From Casuarina equisetifolia (lineage: Eukaryota; Streptophyta; Magnoliopsida; Fagales; Casuarinaceae), in contig CM052360.1 in assembly GCA_028551475.1 (NCBI GenBank), positions 26,296,682 through 26,360,681 of the forward strand: a stretch of DNA of 64,000 bases, given 5' to 3'. Under the pieces are notes generated by a model. The model ran no database searches. It saw nothing but the letters and a program-made list of their open reading frames with translations, and was not told the origin of the DNA. A program made the translations under genes and the position numbers. Position 1 is the first letter of the stretch. Every line of letters begins with the position of its first letter. Shown here piece after piece: positions 45,834 through 57,310 of this stretch.

Positions 45834-47330
45834 TTACATAGCAAGAAACCAATTTTCATCTTCAAGAGCCTTATCTACTTTCTTTGGTTTTGCTTGAGAT
45901 AGAAAGGCTTGATTTTCACAAGTATTGTGAATCCGAGACCTTGTGCTTACTCTAACATTGGGATTTCTTATAATGTAGTCGTGATCTACTTCATTTTTTA
46001 CTCTAGGAAAGGAAGGTTCCCTAGTTTCAGACTCCCTTTCAACTTCAGCTTTATTTGGAACGCTTTTAGTTCTACTATTCTCTTTGGTTTCTAGAATACC
46101 ATGACAGTCATCCTTAAACTTAACATGGATTAACTCTTCTACAACTAAAATTTGTTTATTGAATATTCTATATGCCTTACTTGTATGAGAATATCCAAGA
46201 AATATTACTTCGTCACTTTTGGAATCAAATTTCCCAAATGATTCTTTTCCATGATTTAAAACAAAACATTTGTTGTCAAAAATATGAAAATATGAAATGT
46301 TTGGTTTTTTTTCAAAGAATAATTCAAAAGGTGTCTTTTTCAAAATAGGTCTTATTAGAGCACAATTTGAAATATAACAAGTTGTGTTTATAGCTTCTTC
46401 CCAAAAATGTTTAGGAAGATTATATTCACACATCATGGTTCTAGCCATTTCTTGAAGAGTCCTATTTTTCCTTTCAACAACACCATTTTGTTGTAGTGTT
46501 CTAGGAGTTGAAAAGTTGTATGAAATACCATTTTCTAAACAGAATTTTTCAAAAAGTTGGTTTTCAAATTTACCATTGTGATCAGTTCTTATTTTTATGA
46601 TTAAAAAAACTTTTTCATTTTGAATCATTTTACAAAATTCAACAAACTTTTCAAATGCCTCATCTTTTCTAGCAAACATGTATGTGTATGTGAATCTAGA
46701 ATAATCATTTATAATGACTAAGACATAATATTTACCATTTAGTGTTGGTGTTTTCATAGGGCCAAAAAGGTCCATGTGCAATATCTCTAATGGTCTAGAT
46801 GTACTCACCACAAGCTTCGATTTGAAGCTACTTTGTGTATGTTTACCCTTAATGCACGCTTCACATATTCTATTATTGTTAAATTCTAAAGATGGAAGAC
46901 CTTTTACTAGATTATAGTTGCACAATTTTTCTATCAACCCTAGACCCACATGTCCTAGCCTTCTATGCCACAACCAAGCATCAACATTTTTATTTACAAC
47001 CAAGCATATTTGTTCAACATTCAATTTACGTAAATCAAGCACATAGATGTTGTCTTTTCTATTTCCAATAATCTTCATTTTATGTTCAACATGCTCAACA
47101 AGACAATTTTCTTTTCCAAATTTTATTTTAAATCCTTTATCACATAGCTGACTTATGCTAAGTAGATTAAATTTTAGTTTATCTATAAGCAAAACTTCAT
47201 ATATAAGTAGGGTATTAGGATTACCTATTGTTCCCATTCCTTTTATTTTTCCTTTGGAATTATCTTCAAAAGACACCGTATCTCCATTTTTCAACTCAAG
47301 TGTTGAGAAGAGCTCCTTCATCCCAATCAT
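45834..47330 (-). CDS. Copia integrase region, open for 498 codons
   Basis: This is part of the SIRE-type element's polyprotein; the integrase inserts retroelement DNA into the genome. It contains the GAG-pre-integrase zinc region (WHRRLGHVGLGLIEKL, then CEACIKGKH) and then the catalytic core. The D of HMDLFGPMKTP, the D of IRTDHNGKFEN and the E of QQNGVVERKNRT form the DDE triad. The C-terminal part reads SYFHIFDNKCFVLNHG and SDEVIFLGYSHTSKAYRIFN. It is the longest retroelement frame left in the window. It lacks its own start because it is an internal segment of gag-pol; upstream protease is out of frame or decayed. Confidence 0.9.
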   Translation of the reverse strand: MIGMKELFSTLELKNGDTVSFEDNSKGKIKGMGTIGNPNTLLIYEVLLIDKLKFNLLSISQLCDKGFKIKFGKENCLVEHVEHKMKIIGNRKDNIYVLDLRKLNVEQICLVVNKNVDAWLWHRRLGHVGLGLIEKLCNYNLVKGLPSLEFNNNRICEACIKGKHTQSSFKSKLVVSTSRPLEILHMDLFGPMKTPTLNGKYYVLVIINDYSRFTYTYMFARKDEAFEKFVEFCKMIQNEKVFLIIKIRTDHNGKFENQLFEKFCLENGISYNFSTPRTLQQNGVVERKNRTLQEMARTMMCEYNLPKHFWEEAINTTCYISNCALIRPILKKTPFELFFEKKPNISYFHIFDNKCFVLNHGKESFGKFDSKSDEVIFLGYSHTSKAYRIFNKQILVVEELIHVKFKDDCHGILETKENSRTKSVPNKAEVERESETREPSFPRVKNEVDHDYIIRNPNVRVSTRSRIHNTCENQAFLSQAKPKKVDKALEDENWFLAM

Positions 47331-47640
47331 ATGTCAAGAGCATCCGCTATCTAAAATCCACATGTTCATGAGCTTTTTGTTTCTTACTTGTACACTCATA
47401 TCCTGCATAAACAAATTTGATTGTTGAAGTGCTTGGTAGCCTTTTTATTTTGGGTCCATGAGTGTTAGTTTGACCTAGAAATCTATCATTCTTAGGCAGC
47501 TAAAGTTTCTTTACCTTGTAGGCCTTTCTAAGTCTTACGGGACATTTATCAAAACTATGACCAATATAATTGCAAAAAGAACATTTATCATTATGCAACA
47601 GAATTGAACATTCTTTTTCTATAAAAAAATGAGTAAATGA

Positions 47641-49260
47641 TTATGATTTGTCATTCAATTTATATTCTAGTCTCGTCTTATCATATATACCTATTTGAGA
47701 GTTTAGAATCCTATCTAACATGCCACTACCCTTCGTAAATTTCTTTAACAGCAGATTAGTTGCATCAAGTTTTGATTTCAATTCATAATTTTCTTTTTCT
47801 AGCTCAAGGACTCTATTCTTAAGATTTTCAACGCACACATGCGAGTTGTTTTCAACATGTATTTCATCATCATAGCATGCATTAATATCACAGAAAGTTT
47901 TTGTTTCTATTGTCATGTTTTCAGATTTATTTTGTTTCTCATACATATCATTCATGCAAGCATCATATTTCATATATGCATTAGCAGAAATACTAATGTT
48001 ATCATTCATGGAAATTGAAGCATCTTCCTTTTCAGTTTCATCTCTACATGTAGCAATTGCTATACTTTGTTTATTATGTACATAAGTTAAAACAGTTTTA
48101 TTAGCATGTACAAAAGTCAACATTTTCTGTTTTTCAGATTTATTTTTTGCTTTTAAATTTTTGTATTTATCTTTTAATTTATTTGCATACTCAACTAAAT
48201 CAAAAAATGAAGTTTCTAACCCAGTGTTTATTTAAAAAAATGGTTTAGAATCATTTACCTCACTATTATCTTCCTTAAGAGTTATTGTTGCGGTTAGGCA
48301 TAGATGTTTAACTTCAACTTGAGTTTCTTCATCAAATGAGGAGTTCTCATCATCTCAGGCAGCAATCATAGCTTTCTTTTTGTTCTTGTTGTTTCTCTTC
48401 TTGACCATCGGACAATCACTCTTGATGTGTCCTAGTTTTCGGCATTCATAACATACATTCTCCCTAAGTTCATTTGATTCTTTTCTCCTAGTTTGCCTTA
48501 TGTTTTTACTTAATCCTCTTCTTAGAAATTTTCTAAATCTCCTAGCTATAAGAGCTACTTCATCATTTTCTGACTCTTCCTCTTCAACCTTTTCAACTTC
48601 TACTTTGAGTGCAAGTGATCTTCTGTTTTCCTTCTCTTTTTCTCTTCTCATAAGTTGCATTTCATGGGTTTTAAGAGAACCCAACAAGTAATCTAAGGTC
48701 AACACATCTAGATCATGAGCTTTTTCTATGACCATCTTTTTAGGATCCCAACTTTTAGGTAGGGATACTAACATTTTTCTTATCATTTCCTTATTTGTAT
48801 AGGTTTTTCGTAACAATTTAAGCTCAGAAATAATTTTAGTGAATCTACCAAACATGTCACTAATGGTTTCAAAATCTTTCATAACAAATAATTCATAGTC
48901 ATGTGTAAGCATAATGACTTTAGAAGACTTTACCTTTTTAGTTCTTTCATAGATGACTTCTAATTTATCTCAAATCTCTTTACCGGTGAGGCAAAAGGAC
49001 ACTTTGTTAAACTCATATGCTCTAAGACCACTATAGATCATATTCATGAACTTAGCATTTAACCCCATTAGTTTAGCTTCATTTTTTGACCATTCATCAG
49101 TTTCAGGTAATGTAATACTTTTCCTGATTACTTGCCAAGCTTTTGGATTTTGGCATATTACAAAGACTTGCATTCATTGTTTCAAATGCCTAAAATTAAT
49201 GCCATCAAACAAGGGAGGTCTATTAAACCCCATAACAGCTAAACCTTTGTCAAAAGCCAT
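47641..49260 (-). pseudogene. Gag of the SIRE-type element, with stops
   Basis: Gag forms the virus-like particle. Reading begins at ATG 49260 (GFNRPPLFDGINFRHLKQ) and meets TAG after LKQ. It is open at 49173-48970 (LPETDEWSKNEAKLMGLNAK) and again at 48912-48355, which carries the zinc knuckle CYECRKLGHIKSDC. It stops again and continues at 48123-47641 as a Lys/Glu-rich stretch (RVLELEKENYELKSKLDATN), probably coiled coil and typical of the C-terminal gag of SIRE elements. Confidence 0.85.
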
Positions 49261-49322
49261 AGTATGGATCTACTCTAAGATGTTAATCCTTTTAATCAGA
49301 GAACCATGCTCTAGATGCCAGT

Positions 49323-50926
49323 TGTTGAGTTTTATGGCTTAACAAGAACGGGGGTTGAATTGTTAATCTAACAATTTTATACTTTTGTTTGCAGTAAAAA
49401 ATTTAATCCGATTAATTTAGCAATTGATGGATTAATAAGCAATAAATATTCATAGTTATTCAAATTAATAAAGAGCAAAAGAACAAAGACCCAATTTACC
49501 ATGATGGTTCGGCACTTAATCCTTGAGTCCTACATCCATCCTCTTCTCCTTCAATCCAATCGATTGAAGTCTCCTTTACTTAACCAGATTAGGAGAACGC
49601 GTTCTCCCTAATCCAAATAATTCATTCTCAAAGAAATTCTCAAGTCCGAATACAAGTTATGATCAAAAGATCATGTATAGTAGCAAATCCCCAAATAATA
49701 TGATAGTTTAGGGGATATTACTAATTAAAGGAGCTATTCAAGTATAGATAACAAAGTGCAAAGCTCCTATCACAAAATCCCCAATTTGAGTAAATTAGGG
49801 TTTTGGATTTTCCTCAATATTTATGTGCAATGAATATTTTCAAGAGTAATCCACATATAAATAATGTTATACAAGCTATAATCAATTAGATAATTGAAGA
49901 ATAAGCCAGATAATCAAATATCACCAAACCCTTATGAGTCACCAAGAGATGAGCGAACTTGAATCAAATAATAAGTGAGCTCAAAAGTTTTCTTCACAAA
50001 AAGAACACTTCAAATAGATGTAAATCATCAATCTTTATCTTTATGCATACATTTCCTTTAAATAGAGAACAAATCTAAGGCTTTTTAGATCAAACATGAA
50101 CCATAGCCTTCTTCCTGTTAGGAATAGTGACCCATCTATCAAATCGACCTCATATCATTTCTTAGAGCTTTAATCTGACCGTTCTGACATCCAGTCTCCT
50201 CCAAAATCCTCCCGTTGAGGATTCGGCACTCGAGAGAGCAAAGGTGACACCGAAGATGTGTTTTCATCGAAGAATAGCAGCTAGGGCACAATGATCGAGA
50301 ACCCTCTTATGTGTATCTTCTAATAAGTGAGACAACATTATAGCAAGCGCGCCTCTGGTAAGTGAGACGACACCGTAGCAAGTGTGCCTCTAGTAAATGA
50401 GACAACACCATAGCGAGCGCGGGTAGGCCTCTTTTAGCAGGGTCGGGCTGTAGCGAACTCAGGCCATATCACAGAATAACGGTCTAGGAACAAAAGGTCC
50501 AACAGATAAATACAGTCCAATATCAACAGGGTCCATAGTCTAATAATGTAAGCATGGTCCAATAATATGATCTTTTATAAAGTTCACATTTTAGTGTAAT
50601 ATATATCTTAGCTTTGAACTAATATCAAGTTAGAATCAAAGCTTTTCATGTTCCTACAAGTGCATAAAGCCAAGTATCATATTTCTTAATAAAATGTTCA
50701 AATATATTTTTGGCATCATACACAAATATATTTTTCAAAAAAAGCTTTATGAATATGTTTTATGAAGGAATGTAAGAACCCGGTTACTTTATAATATCAT
50801 TAACTGATATTATAATTTGTACACCTTTTACTTTCTATAATTTTCTTTTGCACATATGAAAAACATATTTCAAGAACTATATTTACCAAAATATTTTTAG
50901 TCATAACAAAACCCTATTTTCCAACA
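49323..50926 (-). repeat. 5' LTR of the SIRE-type element
   Basis: 1604 bp. On the minus strand it is followed by ACTGGCATCTAGAGC, resembling the initiator-Met tRNA primer-binding site. The right edge TTCCAACA is followed directly by the CTAAG duplication. Confidence 0.95.
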
Positions 50927-51885
50927 CTAAGGAATTTTCAACGATGGCCTGTATTAAAATACAAGGCATGGATGAGTTGGTTGAGTTCTTAAAGTTTTGT
51001 TATGAAGATTTAAATCGTGAGGATAAACAGTTTTGTTTTCTATACATCACATTATATCTTGAAGCCTTTAAAATATATATTGATTATTTGTTGGAATGTT
51101 GGATAGCTGAAGGTTTTATTCATGATACCAAATAGCTAACGGTTGCATGCAAGAAAAGGCATACAATATTGCATAACCTTATCAATGTGTCCTTGTTGGA
51201 AAGGAATGAGAAGATGACTCATGTAAGTCTAAACAAAGTGTTATGAGGTATGACCCTTAAAATTTCTATCAAAACTAGTTACTTCAAGGCTTTGGTCAAT
51301 ACCCCTCTAAAGCAAGGTCAATGCCCTAGTGAAAAGGAATGGCAACATGCAAAATGAATTTCATTGATAATTAATGGGCTATGCATTTTACCAGATATGC
51401 CAGATTGCAAGAATCTTATGACTTTGCTACTACTAAGGAAGCAAGATTTACAATTTATTCCAATCTCATTTTTTAGACTCATGGAAAGTTTACAAGTTCT
51501 AGACTTGCAAAGTATTGGAATTACAACACTGTCATCATTTATATCTTGCTTAATGTGTCTTAGAGTACTTTATTTACTTTCTTATGCCAATTTGGTGGAT
51601 CTCATTCAATGAGAAAGAGTTGCAATCTCTTAAGGTTTTAGGCATTCAATATACTAAATCAATTATTTACCAATTAAAATTGGATATATAACTAAATTGA
51701 AATCTTTACATATGTCATTGTCCAATTTTAGCATGGGGCAATCAAGGGATGCAAAATTTCATCAAGATATTTTGTCAAAACTTTTTTTATTGGAAGAAGT
51801 AGTAGTCAATATATAGCAATATAGAAATTATTTAGCTTACTTGAAGGCCTTTTCTTTACTTTCACCTTTTCTTATAGTATAAGAG

Positions 51886-52390
51886 GTCAATCATCATATA
51901 AGTTTATGTAAGCTATTCCATAAACTAGCAAATATTTCCCCTCCTTATCATGAACTTCAAAGCACTGCTTGTTGGTAGATCTAGTAGAAAAGATCACTTT
52001 TCCATCCAAAATTTCTCCAATCAAAGTTCTTCGTTTTGAGTCAACGAAGAGGTCATCTTTGTGTTCATGATTTTGTTAAGATACAACACTATTTTAGAGT
52101 TTAGTCTCATATCCATTTTTATATGTTATTTTGTGAATTAAATTATTTATGCATTAGTTAAAGGATGTTGCATTATTTGCAGCAAAAATTTCCCTAATCA
52201 ATTTTTTTTTTACTATTTCTATTAGAGGTTAGTACTCATATCCATTTATATGAGCTCTTTTCCATAAACTAGTATATTTTATCCATGCTCGATATATTTT
52301 GACTTGCATGTCATAAACTAGATCATGCTAGTTGTCGGTAGAATTGGTTAGAAAAAGATGACCGTTGCGGCAAAAGTTGTTTTATTCATT
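51886..52390 (+). repeat. Second site of the 29.6-31.15 kb tandem unit
   Basis: At least two units share landmarks with the first array: AAGCTATTCCATAAACTAG, TTGGTAGATCTAGTAGAAAA, TTTCTCCAATCA, GAGTCAACGAAG and GTGTTCATGATT. Here they stand immediately downstream of the LRR part of the split CC-NB-ARC gene. In the other site they stand upstream of the TIR-NB-ARC gene. Confidence 0.75.
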
Positions 52391-53039
52391 ATTTTCTCAC
52401 ATGAACATGGTACAATCTAGCAATGACCATAGACTAAACAAGGTAAGAATATTTATGTGCCTTCCATTCTAATATGTGTAGTAGGCATGACTATATTCTT
52501 AGATTGACTTTATGATGTTCATTCATTAAGGAAAGTATGTATATCCCATGTGTTTTTGTTTGTCCAAATTTTCCATTTCTTTTGTTGCTTTCTTTACTTC
52601 TCTACTATTTGAAGTGATTAACTTTATGTATCTTGGAAAGGATACATTTCTTTCGACCATGTTTTCCAAAAGAATTTAAAGATACGAGCTCTTTTATGAC
52701 TGGAATGACCTCACCATCTTCTTTTCTCTTGGACTTTATTTGGCTTTGACTTAGGGGCAATGTGTAAGGGTTTCAAAGTTTTGGAGTGGGGTTGGAGAGT
52801 AACATCTCTATCTAATTTTTGCCTTTTTTTTTTTGGATCATGTTGTGTGTGTGTGGTTGAAAAGAGAATGAATATTAGTTTATAGTAAAATGAAAGCACA
52901 TTATCAATGTCCTCCCAAAATCCCATGATGTGCAAGATAAAAAGACTTTTTTTGTGCCCCATGCTTATGACTTTGGCATAAGATTTTACTTAAAATTCTA
53001 GTCAATAAATTAGCAATTTCAGTTTTTTATTTTTGCTTT
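52391..53039. other. Gene-free stretch
   Basis: A short TG repeat occurs near 52845. The open frame at 52711-52962 on the minus strand has no domain. Nothing else is seen. Confidence 0.4.
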
Positions 53040-53260
53040 GTTTCTTAATTATTTCTTTTGTTTTACTCATATGAAATAATAACTATTCAAGATAGAAGTT
53101 GGATTAACTCATAAAGTATTAATTGCTTCTCATATTCCTTTTGGAATGAAATCTAAGTGGAAGATGTTAAGATCATTTGGTGTTTGTCTTATGGGCATGG
53201 GTGGAATAAGTAGAATTGGCAAGATATAGTAATTGTGTTATTGCTTGTCCTTAAGAATAG
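53040..53260 (+). pseudogene. Trace of an NB-ARC P-loop region
   Basis: A stretch near 53160-53220 reads VCLMGMGGI followed, after a shift, by an IGK-like triplet. It is preceded by LTHKVLIASHIPFGMKSK, in the order expected for the start of a TIR-type NB-ARC exon (compare DVHIIGICMIGGIGKTSLT at 28290). It is very decayed and could be coincidence. Confidence 0.4.
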
Positions 53261-53262
53261 AC

Positions 53263-53871
53263 TAAAATCACGAACATTTTATCTTTGATTAAAGTAGAAG
53301 CATGATAATAAACAAAATTTGTTGAACCAACGTTAAGTGGTTTTGCTTTTTGTTTGGATTGTTTGTAAGCTTTTCAAGTTTCTTAAGGAGCTTCTTATCA
53401 CAACAATTCTTGTAAAAAAAAGCACTAAAAACAAAAATTGTTACGAGTAAATGAAACAACTCTTTCTCCTTTATCAGTCATGTTTCTCCTCTTGGTAGAG
53501 GCCGAAAATATTAAAGTAGTTTTTTGTATTAGTAGCATATTAATAAAATAATAGTGTTCCCTAAAATTTTTAGGTTGTTTGCATCCCCATTTGGAACATT
53601 TGTGCGCGTTCTCTTATCCTTGTTCAATCCGGACTGAGATTCAAGGGGGTGAAGAAGAAGCAGAAATTTCGGCGTTGATTTGTAATTAAAACCATCGAAT
53701 TCAGCCTTATTCAACCCAAGAACACGTTCTAGGGTTCATCCTGTTCTTCAGTGTTCTTCGAGAAGTCCTTCAATTTCTCGGATTACGACTCTTATCTATA
53801 AGAATAGTCTAAAAAACATTTCACAAATAAGATAGATGCACAACGTACAAGATAAAATGTTCGTGATTTTA
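53263..53871. mobile_element. Possible MITE with perfect 23-bp terminal inverted repeats
   Basis: TIRs at 53263-53285 (TAAAATCACGAACATTTTAT, then CTT) and 53849-53871 are exact reverse complements bounding 609 bp. No transposase is present and I found no convincing target duplication, so the superfamily is open. Confidence 0.55.
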
Positions 53872-54076
53872 CAACTCATTTCATACAAACAAATACCATA
53901 GTATACAACACAACTTTCTAACAGCTATAAAGGGAAACTCCTTGCTTCACCTAGCGCTTGGCACAGTGTTCTACGGGAGGAGAGGAGACGAGATTCACCA
54001 TTCGAAGGTGTTGCGCAGTTCGGAACCAACTAGTATGTTTTGGTTTCAGGGGACTACATCCAGTATATGCACGGTC

Positions 54077-56049
54077 TCAGTGGTAAAGAGAAGGCGGTTC
54101 CTTGATTGGAACAAAAATGTCATCCAAATAAGCTGGACGGCCGCTTCTCCACTCTAGTGCTTCCCACCAACTCCTTTCACCCTTGATCCTGTTCAAATTT
54201 CTGCTGCATACTTCCTGAATCAACAATCTCTTAAGATTTGGACAATTATAGAAACTCAACCATTCTATTTTTGGGGCAGTAAGTAAACTCGTAGAGAAGC
54301 CAACTAATCCAGGCAAGTAATGAAGCAAAATCCTCTTCAAATTTGGGAGAGAAAAAGAGACCTTATTGTCAACTAAAATTTCACAGCTTACCAATGTTGT
54401 GATGGAGGGGCAATCTTCAACTGTTAGCTCTTCTAAATTACAGAGGTTATCAAGTACAGTTTCTGTGAAAATAGTTGTCAACTGGGGACATGTGCGCAAG
54501 GTCAGCGACTTTAGAAAAGATAAGGACTTTGGCGGAACTGGCCCGTTCCATATCTTCCTTAGATTCTTCATATAATAAATAAATAGGTATTCAAGGGATC
54601 CAAGGACAACTTTTTTAGCTCTAGATGTTTTAGATTCAATTTCATTGTTGTCATCTTCTTCACAAGCATCTAATTTGTCACCATTTTCATAAGCATCTAA
54701 GTCATCATCTTCTTCACAAGCATCTACTTCATCATCTTCTTTGTAAGCATCTACCTCATCACATTCTTCATGAACATTTGCTTCACTATCTTCTTCCTCA
54801 GAATCTGCTTCACTATCTTCTCCCTGAGCATCTGCTTCATCGATAATAAACTCAACCTCATTACATTCCCCCACAACACAATATTTAAGTTGCTCCATAT
54901 TTCCAATCCCAAAATCTGATAACTTCTTGACAGTTGCATGTCGTTCTAAGAAAAATGCCATTGAATATTGGAGTGCCTTCTTAATATCTATAGGTACAGC
55001 AACACCATTTATGTATTTCAAGCATCTCTCCCATCGTTCCAGCTCAAACTCAACATCACTAGGGAGTCGAGACATAATGCGCTCCACGTGATGGCCAACA
55101 GTAAATGAAAACTGAGATAGCAATGGAAACTTCCACATTGCACTAGACAATAGAACTTCCCCTAGAAGTTCCACTCTTGGAAAGTAGAATTTAAGGCTGT
55201 TCAAGTGCCCCAAGGTGCATACTTCAGTAACAATAGCCTCCACACAAGAGTTCCACCATTCGTCATCTGCATTCACTTTGATACTCAACTCCTCTAAATC
55301 AGATAGTGCCGAAATTATCCCATGAGGAACAACTGGATATGGTTGCACGATTCTCCTACCATATCCATAAAGTGAAACTTCCAAGCACGTGAGATTAGTT
55401 AGCTTCTTAATCTCCTCGGGTAAGTACTTGATATCTGTTCCTTCAAGATCAAGGACCTCAAGTTGCTTGAGCTCTCCAATTTTGGGCGACAACACCATGA
55501 AATTGTGACAATCATTTAGAAACAGTCTCTTGAGGCTGACCAATTTGATAATGGATTCTGGCAAAGATTTGATACCAGTCCTAGATAAGTTGAGGATTTG
55601 GAGAGAAGGCATGTAATCAAAAAATGAGAGAGGGATGATTCTCAATTTATAGTTTCTCTGAAGAAACAATGTCAAGAGCACTGGACACCTTGGATTTTCA
55701 GGTAAAGCAGATAACTTATTGTCCATTAGCTGAATTTCTTTGGCATTATCCCAAGGCTCATCCTGTGGCGGTTCAGCTAATCCTAAACCGGCCCACATGC
55801 GAAATGACTGAGGTACCTGAGGTTGAGTAATTGTATCCAGGAATGTTCCCAAGCCGAAAGAAAAGGTTTTCTGGCCCACATCCGAAGGTCTATGTTCTGC
55901 TTCAATTTGATCAACTTCATTTTTCTTACCTCCTGAAGAACCTGCAGACTGAACTGCAGAATTTAATTCCAAAGGACTGGTTTCAGCTCCAGATAATTGT
56001 CCTCGAGACTCTGTAGTTATATTATTTTGTAAGGTTTTCAGTCCAAGTT
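54077..56049 (-). CDS. LRR exon of NAC-LRR family copy D (656 codons, open)
   Basis: This paralogue of copy C exon 4 is free of stops. It begins after an AG acceptor at 56049 in phase 1 (joined codon GAA, then LGLKTLQNNITT). A polar N-terminal part is followed by NB-LRR-type repeats (LQILNLSRTGIKSLPESIIK, LEVLDLEGTDIKYLPEEIKK, LEELSIKVNADDEWW), an acidic tandem repeat, then SLEYLFIYYMKNLRKIWNGP and LEELTVEDCPSITTLVSC. It ends GERSWWEALEWRSG and a stop at 54079-54077. In resistance proteins such LRRs mediate recognition or autoinhibition. There is no NB-ARC in the exon, and what precedes it in the transcript is not certain: short exons lie upstream (56599-63658) and the true start is probably outside the window. 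An internal start at a Leu codon near 55972 is possible but not needed. Confidence 0.75.
54650..54843 (-). repeat. Acidic 9-residue tandem repeat inside the copy D LRR
   Basis: Seven units of nine residues (27 bp), such as EVDAYKEDD, EVDACEEDD, DLDAYENGD and KLDACEEDD, sit between LRR blocks. Copy C has about two such units (EADTEEEDR, EVVACEEYK) at the same place. The array has grown in copy D by whole-codon units and kept the frame. Confidence 0.85.
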
Positions 56050-56420
56050 CTGCATTAAAGAGAAGAACGAAATATTAGAAATGCAGCGGAAAAGAAGAGG
56101 AAATTTCTGTAATTTGAATATACATGTTTTTAATTTCATTCCAGTGGAAAATATCATCTGCATCATGCTTAACGTTTCATGTTTGGCATAGCCAGTTCCA
56201 CCCGATGAATAGGGCAACTAAGATCAACGACAACAAATCTAAAATTATCGTCTTAACAAATGAATATGAACCCTTAGCCCAATCAGTTGGTCAAGTAGTT
56301 GATACCACGAAGAGAAGAAAAGAAAGATTCATGCATCGGATCAATTGGGCGATTGGTCATATTTATGGACATTCTCCAGCAGTCATTGAATAGCTAACAC
56401 ATATCTATAATTGCTAAAGG
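56050..56420 (-). other. Intron upstream of the copy D LRR exon
   Basis: This is the intron just 5' of the LRR exon. It aligns with intron 3 of copy C (18879-19260) and with the orphan fragment 2036-2400. No exon equivalent to NAC exon 3 is seen at its far end. Confidence 0.65.
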
Positions 56421-56598
56421 ACATTTTGCAGAAGTCATTTTTTTAAACTTAACTAGTGTTGGTTTCTTTGTAGAACAGTTCGGCAGCGGAATAATTATGA
56501 AATTAGTTGCTGAGAGAATCAACGAACTCATTACTTGGTTACAAAAAGTTAGAAGGTAGGAACGAATTGCCAGTAAAAAGAAAAAATTGGAACAATAC

Positions 56599-56652
56599 CT
56601 TTCCAACGGAACGACGCAGGAGACTCATCCGTAACAGTAGAAATAGTTTTAC
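56599..56652 (-). CDS. Candidate cassette exon, 54 nt, phase 1-1
   Basis: Bounded by GTTGTAG at 56653 and a GT donor at 56598-56597. Length 54. Read in phase 1 it is open: KTISTVTDESPASFRWK. It is the nearest such unit to the copy D LRR exon. Splicing is inferred from sequence only. Confidence 0.45.
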
Positions 56653-56899
56653 CTACAACGGTAGAAGCAGAGACACCTTTATATATGAAAAAGAAAAACT
56701 TGAAGATTTATTGCTATTAAAAAAAATAGTTAAAAATGAAATAACATATATCATTATAACTTGACCTTTTTCCCGAATTTTGCTTTATTTTTTCTTATGA
56801 AATTTATCTATCTGGTTTCTTTGTTTTATTTCTTAAATAAAATGAAAATTATTTTTAAAAACGAATAATTAGCAAGTATTGATTTATATTTTTCCATAT

Positions 56900-56990
56900 C
56901 TCGTCAACACAAAGGAACATTCGGAAGAGGACAACAAGAGTCCAAAAAATAGATCTGCCGAAGCGAACAATTTCATATATGAAAAGAAAC
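56900..56990 (-). pseudogene. Decayed cassette-exon unit
   Basis: Shares the upstream block (TTTCATATATGAAAAGAAAC) and the downstream block (AAATATAAATC) with the other units, but the donor GT reads AT and the frame is not clean. Confidence 0.45.
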
Positions 56991-57214
56991 TTCAGAATTC
57001 ATTGTTAATACAAAAATTTAAAAACGAAAAATTATATAGTATTATAATTTGAGATTTTTGTTGCTTCAAATTTTACTTGAGATTTAACTCTCTAACTTCT
57101 TTTCTGTTTTATTTTATAATTGAAAAGGAAACAATTTCAAAAAACGAAGAACAATTTTAAACATATCACCGAAGACAAAAATTCTTATCAAAATAGTCAA
57201 GTATTCATTTGTAC

Positions 57215-57310
57215 CTGCACTTATATTGTCATTAGGAAGTCCATCTGATGGGATAAGAGCGAGAGGGACATCTGTAATAGTAGAAATAAATGCAATTGAA
57301 TCATGTAGAG
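57215..57310 (-). CDS. Candidate cassette exon, 96 nt, phase 1-1
   Basis: Acceptor CTTCTACAG and donor GTACAAAT. The 96 nt are open in phase 1: LHDSIAFIST, then ITDVPLALIPSDGLP and NDNISA. It is Ser/Thr/Pro-rich and probably a flexible linker. The same upstream block as in the other units lies just 5'. Confidence 0.5.

Larger units (their letters stand above)
40569..50926 (-). mobile_element. SIRE-type Ty1-copia retrotransposon, 10.36 kb, TSD CTAAG
   Basis: LTRs of about 1.6 kb (40569-42169 and 49323-50926) begin TGTTGGAAAA and end AACA on the minus strand. CTAAG stands at 40564-40568 and 50927-50931. Gag runs from ATG 49260, integrase is open for 498 codons, and reverse transcriptase and RNase H follow. 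A polypurine tract (AAAAAGGGGGAGAT) precedes the left LTR. The two LTRs differ at about 17 of the first 210 positions by my eye count, mostly transitions, so the element is old. A 1.7-kb element is nested in the reverse transcriptase. Gag and pol carry stops. Confidence 0.95.
39540..51880 (+). pseudogene. CC-NB-ARC-LRR resistance gene (RPS2/At4g27190-like), split by a Copia
   Basis: Left part 39540-40568: coiled-coil-like region (MRMLDFYVNDFEKEM), P-loop GLWGMPGIGKSTTMKNLS near 40010, kinase-2 YLFHLDEVYDLVNLKEIGIF near 40230, RNBS-B KVVLTTRYRHIC, and the GLPL equivalent CGILPLLLLKVAKSFRSK near 40480, ending ELWSDGLS. Right part from 50932: GMDELVEFLKFCYEDL, QFCFLYITLYLEAF, YLLECWIAEGFIHDTK. 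These continue the same domain (ARC2, MHD side). LRRs follow at 51364-51612 (LMESLQVLDLQSIGITTLSS). Without the element and one copy of CTAAG the two halves join within the NB-ARC domain. Many in-frame stops on both sides show that the gene was decayed independently of the insertion. LRRs fade out near 51880. Confidence 0.85.

Noticed and set aside
53529..53714. 61-codon minus-strand frame
   Set aside because: Inside the TIR-bounded element and without a domain.
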